Part shown: positions 60,141 through 64,000 of the stretch, one piece after another
Numbering within the stretch: position 1 is the stretch's first letter
Layout of the letters: the number at the start of each line of letters is the position of its first letter
NCBI RefSeq assembly: GCF_040802235.1
Contig: NC_133158.1
Location: 163,653,401 to 163,717,400 of the forward strand
DNA length: 64,000 nt
Reading direction: 5' to 3'
Source of the DNA: Manis javanica
Lineage: Eukaryota; Chordata; Mammalia; Pholidota; Manidae
Made by a program: the position numbers and the translations under genes
Notes under the pieces: generated by a model
Told to the model about the DNA's origin: nothing
Databases searched by the model: none
The model's input: only the letters and a program-made list of their open reading frames with translations

Positions 60141-60534
60141 CTCCACTGCCTCAGCTTCCTTCGGTTCTGAGCTTGATACAGCTTTTCTAATCCCTGTACT
60201 TTTCATCTTTCTGTTTGGGTTTGGGTTCTTTTTTTAAATGGCAACAAACTGAGTTAAAAAATAGTGATTTAAAATTGTAGAGGGGCGGAGCCAGGATGGC
60301 AGCATGAGTAGAGCAGTGGAAATCTCCTTCCAAAAACACATAGAGCTATGAAAATATAACAAAGAAAACTCTTCCTAAAATAGAGACCAGAGGACACAGG
60401 ACAACATCCAGACCACATCCACACCTGCAAGAACCCAGCGCCTTGCGAAGGGGGAGAGGAAGGCCACAAACCAAGAAGAAGGGAAGCTCTTCCAGTGGTC
60501 ACTCGTACCAGCTCTGCAAACTATCTCTATCACC

Positions 60535-61424
60535 ATGAAAAGGCAAAACTACAGGCAGACAAAGATCACAGAGACAACACCTGAGAAGGAGACAGACCTA
60601 ACCAGTCCTCCTGAAAAAGAATTCAAAATAAAAATCATGAACATGCTGACAGAGATGCAGAGAAAAATGCAAGAACAACGGGATGAGATGCAGAGAAAAA
60701 TGCAAGAGCAATGGGATGACGTCCGGAGGGAGATCACAGAGGTCAGGAAGGAGATCACAGAAGTGAAACAATCCCTGGAAGGATTTATAAGCAGAATGGA
60801 TAAGATGCAAGAGGCCATTGAAGGAATAGAAGCCAGAGAACAGGAATGTATAGAAGCTGACATAGAGAGAGATAAAAGGATCTCCAGGAATGAAACAACA
60901 CTATGAGAACTATGTGACCAAGCCAAAAGGAATAATATTGTATTATAGGGGTACCAGAAGAAGAAGAAAGACGAAAAGGGATAGAAAGTCTCTTTGAAGA
61001 AATAATTGCTGAAAACTTCCCCAAACAGGGGGAGGAAATAATCGAACAGACCATGGAATTACACAGAACCCCCAACAGAAAGCATCCAAGGAGGACAACA
61101 CCAAGACACATAGTAATTAAAATGGCAAGGATCAAGGACAAGGAAAGAGTTTTAAAGGCAGCTAGAGAGAAAAAGGTCACCTATAAAGGAAAACCCATCA
61201 GGCTAACATCAGACTTCTTGACAGAAACCCTACAGGCCAGAAGAGAATGGCTTGATATATTTAATGCAATGAAACAGAAGGGCCTTGAACAAAGGATACT
61301 GTATCCAGCACAACTATCATTTAAATATGATGGCGGGATTAAACAATTCCCAGACAAGCAAAAGCTGAGGGAATTTGCTTCCCACAAACCACCTCTACAG
61401 GGCATCCTACAGGGACTGCTCTAG
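60535..61424 (+). pseudogene. L1 ORF1 (RNA-binding protein), interrupted
   Basis: Starts MKRQNYRQTK, the usual L1 ORF1p opening, followed by a heptad-rich coiled coil (about residues 38-90). A TGA at 60904-60906 sits where a CGA would keep the frame, and a net one-base loss occurs near 60940. The RRM and C-terminal domain then continue in another frame (IIGVPEEEE, RRTTPRHIVIKM, LQARREWLDIFNAMKQKG) to a stop at 61424. The coiled coil contains two tandem duplications (see separate entry). Not expected to make full-length protein as assembled. Confidence 0.9.
60655..60771 (+). repeat. Tandem duplications inside the L1 ORF1 coiled coil
   Basis: Two 33-nt units (11 codons each, MQRKMQEQRDE and MQRKMQEQWDD) at 60655-60720, then two 21-nt units (EITEVRK, EITEVKQ) at 60730-60771. 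The 7-residue unit equals one heptad and the 11-residue unit one hendecad, so the coiled-coil register can be kept. Confidence 0.85.
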
Positions 61425-61617
61425 ATGGGAGCACTCCTAAAAAGAGCAGAACAAAACACACAACATATGAAGAATGGAGGAGGAGGACTAAGAAGGGAGA
61501 GAAGAAAAGAATCTCCAGACAGTGTATATAACAGCTCAATAAGTGAGCTAAGTTAGGCAGTAAGATACTAAAGTAGCTAACCTTGAACCTTTGGTAACCA
61601 CGAATCTAAAGCCTGCA

Positions 61618-64000
61618 ATGGCAATAAGTACATATCTCTCAATAGTCACCCTAAATGTAAATGGACTTAATGCACCAATCAAAAGAAACAGAGTAATAGA
61701 ATGGATAAAAAAGCAAGACCCATCTATACGCTGCTTACAAGAAACTCACCTTAAACCCAAAGACAAGCATAGACTAAAAGTCAAGGGATGGAAAAACATA
61801 TTTCAGGCAAACAACAGTGAGAAGAAAGCAGGGGTTGCAGTACTAATATCAGACAAAATAGACTTCAAAACAAAGAAAGTAACAAGAGATAAAGAAGGAT
61901 ACTACATAATGATAAAGTGCTCAGTCCAACAAGAGGATATAACCATTCTAAATCTATATGCACCCAATACAGGAGCACCAGCATATGTGGAACAAATACT
62001 AACAGAAGTAAAGAGGGAAATAGACTGCAATGCATTTTAGGAGACTTCAACACACCACACACCCCAAAGGATAGATCCACCGGGCAGAAAATAAGTAAGG
62101 ACACACAGGCACTGAACAACACACTAGAACAGATGGACCTAATAGACATCTATAGAACTCTACATCCAAAAGAAACAGGATATACATTCTTCTCAAGTGC
62201 ACATGGAACATTCTCCAGAATAGACCACATACTAGCTCACAAAAAGAGCCTCAGTAAATTCCAAAATATTGAAATTCTACCAACCAATTTTTCAGACCAC
62301 AAAGGTATGAAAGTAGAAATAAATTCTACAAAGAAAACAAAAAGGCTCACAAACACATGGAGGCTTAACAACATGCTACTAAATAATCAATGGATCAATG
62401 AACAAATCAAAATAGAGATCAAGGAATATATAGAAACAAATGACAACAACAACACTAAGCCCCAACTTCTGTGGGATGCAGCGAAAGCAGTCTTAAGAGG
62501 AAAGTATATAGCAATCCAGGCACACTTGAAGAAGGAAGAACAATCCCAAATGAATAGTCTAACATCACAATTATCGAAACTGGAAAAACAAGAACAAATG
62601 AGGCCTAAAGTCAGCAGAAGGAGGGACATAATAAAGATCAGAGAAGAAATAAACAAAATTGAGAAGAATAAAACAATAGCAAAAATCAACGAAACCAAGA
62701 GCTGGTTCTTTGAGAAAATAAACAAAATAGATAAGCCTCTAGCCAAACTTATTAAGAGAAAAAGAGAATCAACACAAATCAACATAATCAGAAATGAGAA
62801 TGGAAAAATCACGACAGACTCCATAGAAATACAAAGAATTATTAAAGACTACTATGAAAACCTATATGCCAACAAGCTAGAAAACCTAGAAGAAATGGAC
62901 AACTTCCTAGAAAAATACAACCTCCCAAGACTGACCAAGGAAGAAACACAAAAGTTAAACAAACCAATTACGAGCAAAGAAATTGAAACGGTAATCAAAA
63001 AACTACCCAAGAACAAAATTCCGGGGCCAGACGGATTTACCTGGGAATTTTATCAGACACACAGAGAAGACATAATACCCATTCTCCTTAAAGTGTTCCA
63101 AAAAATAGAAGAAGAGGGAATACTCCCAAACTCATTCTATGAAGCCAACATCACCCTAATACCAAAACCAGGCAAAGACCCCACCAAAAAAGAAAATTAC
63201 AGACCAATATCCCTGATGAATGTAGATGCAAAAATACTCAATAAAATATTAGCAAACAGAATTCAACAGTGTATGAAAAGGATCATACACCATGACCAAG
63301 TGGGATTCATCCCAGGGATGCAAGGATGGTACAACATTCGAAAATCCATCAACATCATCCACCACATCAACAAAAAGACAAAAACCACATGATCATCTCC
63401 ATAGATGCTGAAAAAGCATTTGACAAAATTCAACATCCATTCATGATAAAAACTCTCAGCAAAATGGGAATAGAGGGCAAGTACCTCAACATAATAAAGG
63501 CCATATATGATAAACCCACAGCCAGCATTATACTGAACAGCGAGAAGCTGAAAGCATTTCCTCTGAGATCGGGAACCAGACAGGGATGCCCACTCTCCCC
63601 ACTGTTATTTAACATAGTACTGGAGGTCCTAGCCACGGCAATCAGACAGAACAAAGAAATACCAGGAATCCAGATTGGTAAAGAAGAAGTTAAACTGTCA
63701 CTATTTGCAGATGATATGATACTGTACATAAAAAACCCTAAAGACTCCACTCCAAAACTACTAGAACTGATATCGGAATACAGCAAAGTTGCAGGATACA
63801 AAATTAACACACAGAAATCTGTAGCTTTCCTATACACTAAGAATGAACCAAGAGAAAGAGAAATCAGGAAAACAATTCCATTCACAATTGCATCAAAAAG
63901 AATAAAATACCTAGGAATACACGTAACCAAAGAAGTGAAAGACTTATACTCTAAAAACTACAAGTCACTCTTAAGAGAAATTAAAGGGGACACTAATAAA
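61618..64000 (+). pseudogene. L1 ORF2 (endonuclease-reverse transcriptase), frameshifted and truncated by the window
   Basis: Begins MAISTYLSIVTLNVNGLN, an apurinic-endonuclease-like start; an in-frame ATG 27 nt upstream also exists. Endonuclease motifs include LQETH and later SDHKGM; the reverse transcriptase region includes [23 protein letters not shown] and the catalytic FADD at 63704-63715. Net one-base losses occur near 62035 and in an A-run near 63384, splitting the protein into three frames. The C-terminal part lies beyond the window. Confidence 0.92.

Larger units (their letters stand above)
60281..64000 (+). mobile_element. Nearly complete young L1 retrotransposon, cut by the window end
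   Basis: Starts with the typical mammalian L1 5' end (GGCGGAGCCAGGATGGC), followed by a 254-nt 5' UTR, ORF1, a 0.17-kb spacer and ORF2 to the window edge. Three net -1 frameshifts and one in-frame TGA interrupt the two frames. It lies directly downstream of an older antisense L1. Confidence 0.93.

Noticed and set aside
49541-60280. Exons of CCDC12, the next gene in human
   Set aside because: No segment could be matched to it with splice sites and frame; it probably starts beyond the window.

Overview
This is a window of mammalian nuclear DNA with spliced genes, GT-AG introns, a CpG island and LINE/MIR/L2 repeats. It is the MYL3-PTH1R locus, orthologous to human 3p21.31. Both genes could be rebuilt exon by exon with the reading frame kept across every junction. 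MYL3 (cardiac/slow-muscle essential myosin light chain) is on the minus strand, 197 codons in six coding exons plus a non-coding last exon. PTH1R (PTH/PTHrP receptor) is on the plus strand, 590 codons in fourteen coding exons. Neither gene shows a disabling change.

The species can only be inferred. There are young L1s but no recognisable primate Alu, rodent B1/B2, carnivore tRNA-Lys SINE, ruminant BovA/BovB or equid ERE element in 64 kb. Together with the type of L1 3' ends present, this suggests a laurasiatherian without an active SINE family. A pangolin (Manis) is my best guess, from memory of its repeats.

Layout. 1-3.2 kb: gene-poor flank with old L1, L2, MIR and a (CA)n tract. 3.2-8.6 kb: MYL3. 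8.6-27.3 kb: intergenic, with a muscle-type promoter (CArG box), a 0.15-kb direct duplication, a 2-kb 5'-truncated L1 inserted into an L2, a degenerate AGACCC-type minisatellite, microsatellites and candidate regulatory motifs. 27.3-29.45 kb: CpG island with the main PTH1R promoter and its signal-peptide exon. 29.45-39.9 kb: the large first coding-region intron, holding nested L1 pieces, a perfect hairpin and ACC- and GGT-rich tracts. 39.9-49.5 kb: the remaining receptor exons. 49.5-64 kb: intergenic, with TG-rich low-complexity DNA, a possible old LTR, two old antisense L1 blocks and a nearly complete young L1 cut by the window edge.

The two genes are neighbours and do not form a pathway. 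MYL3 stabilises the myosin lever arm in ventricle and slow muscle. PTH1R is a class B GPCR for calcium, phosphate and bone/cartilage control. I found no undescribed multi-gene system. The best leads are structural: a composite L1 insertion compatible with 3' transduction, a perfect 17-bp-arm hairpin, a triple nuclear-receptor half-site array upstream of PTH1R, and an L1 with a short 5' UTR whose frameshifts may be assembly errors.
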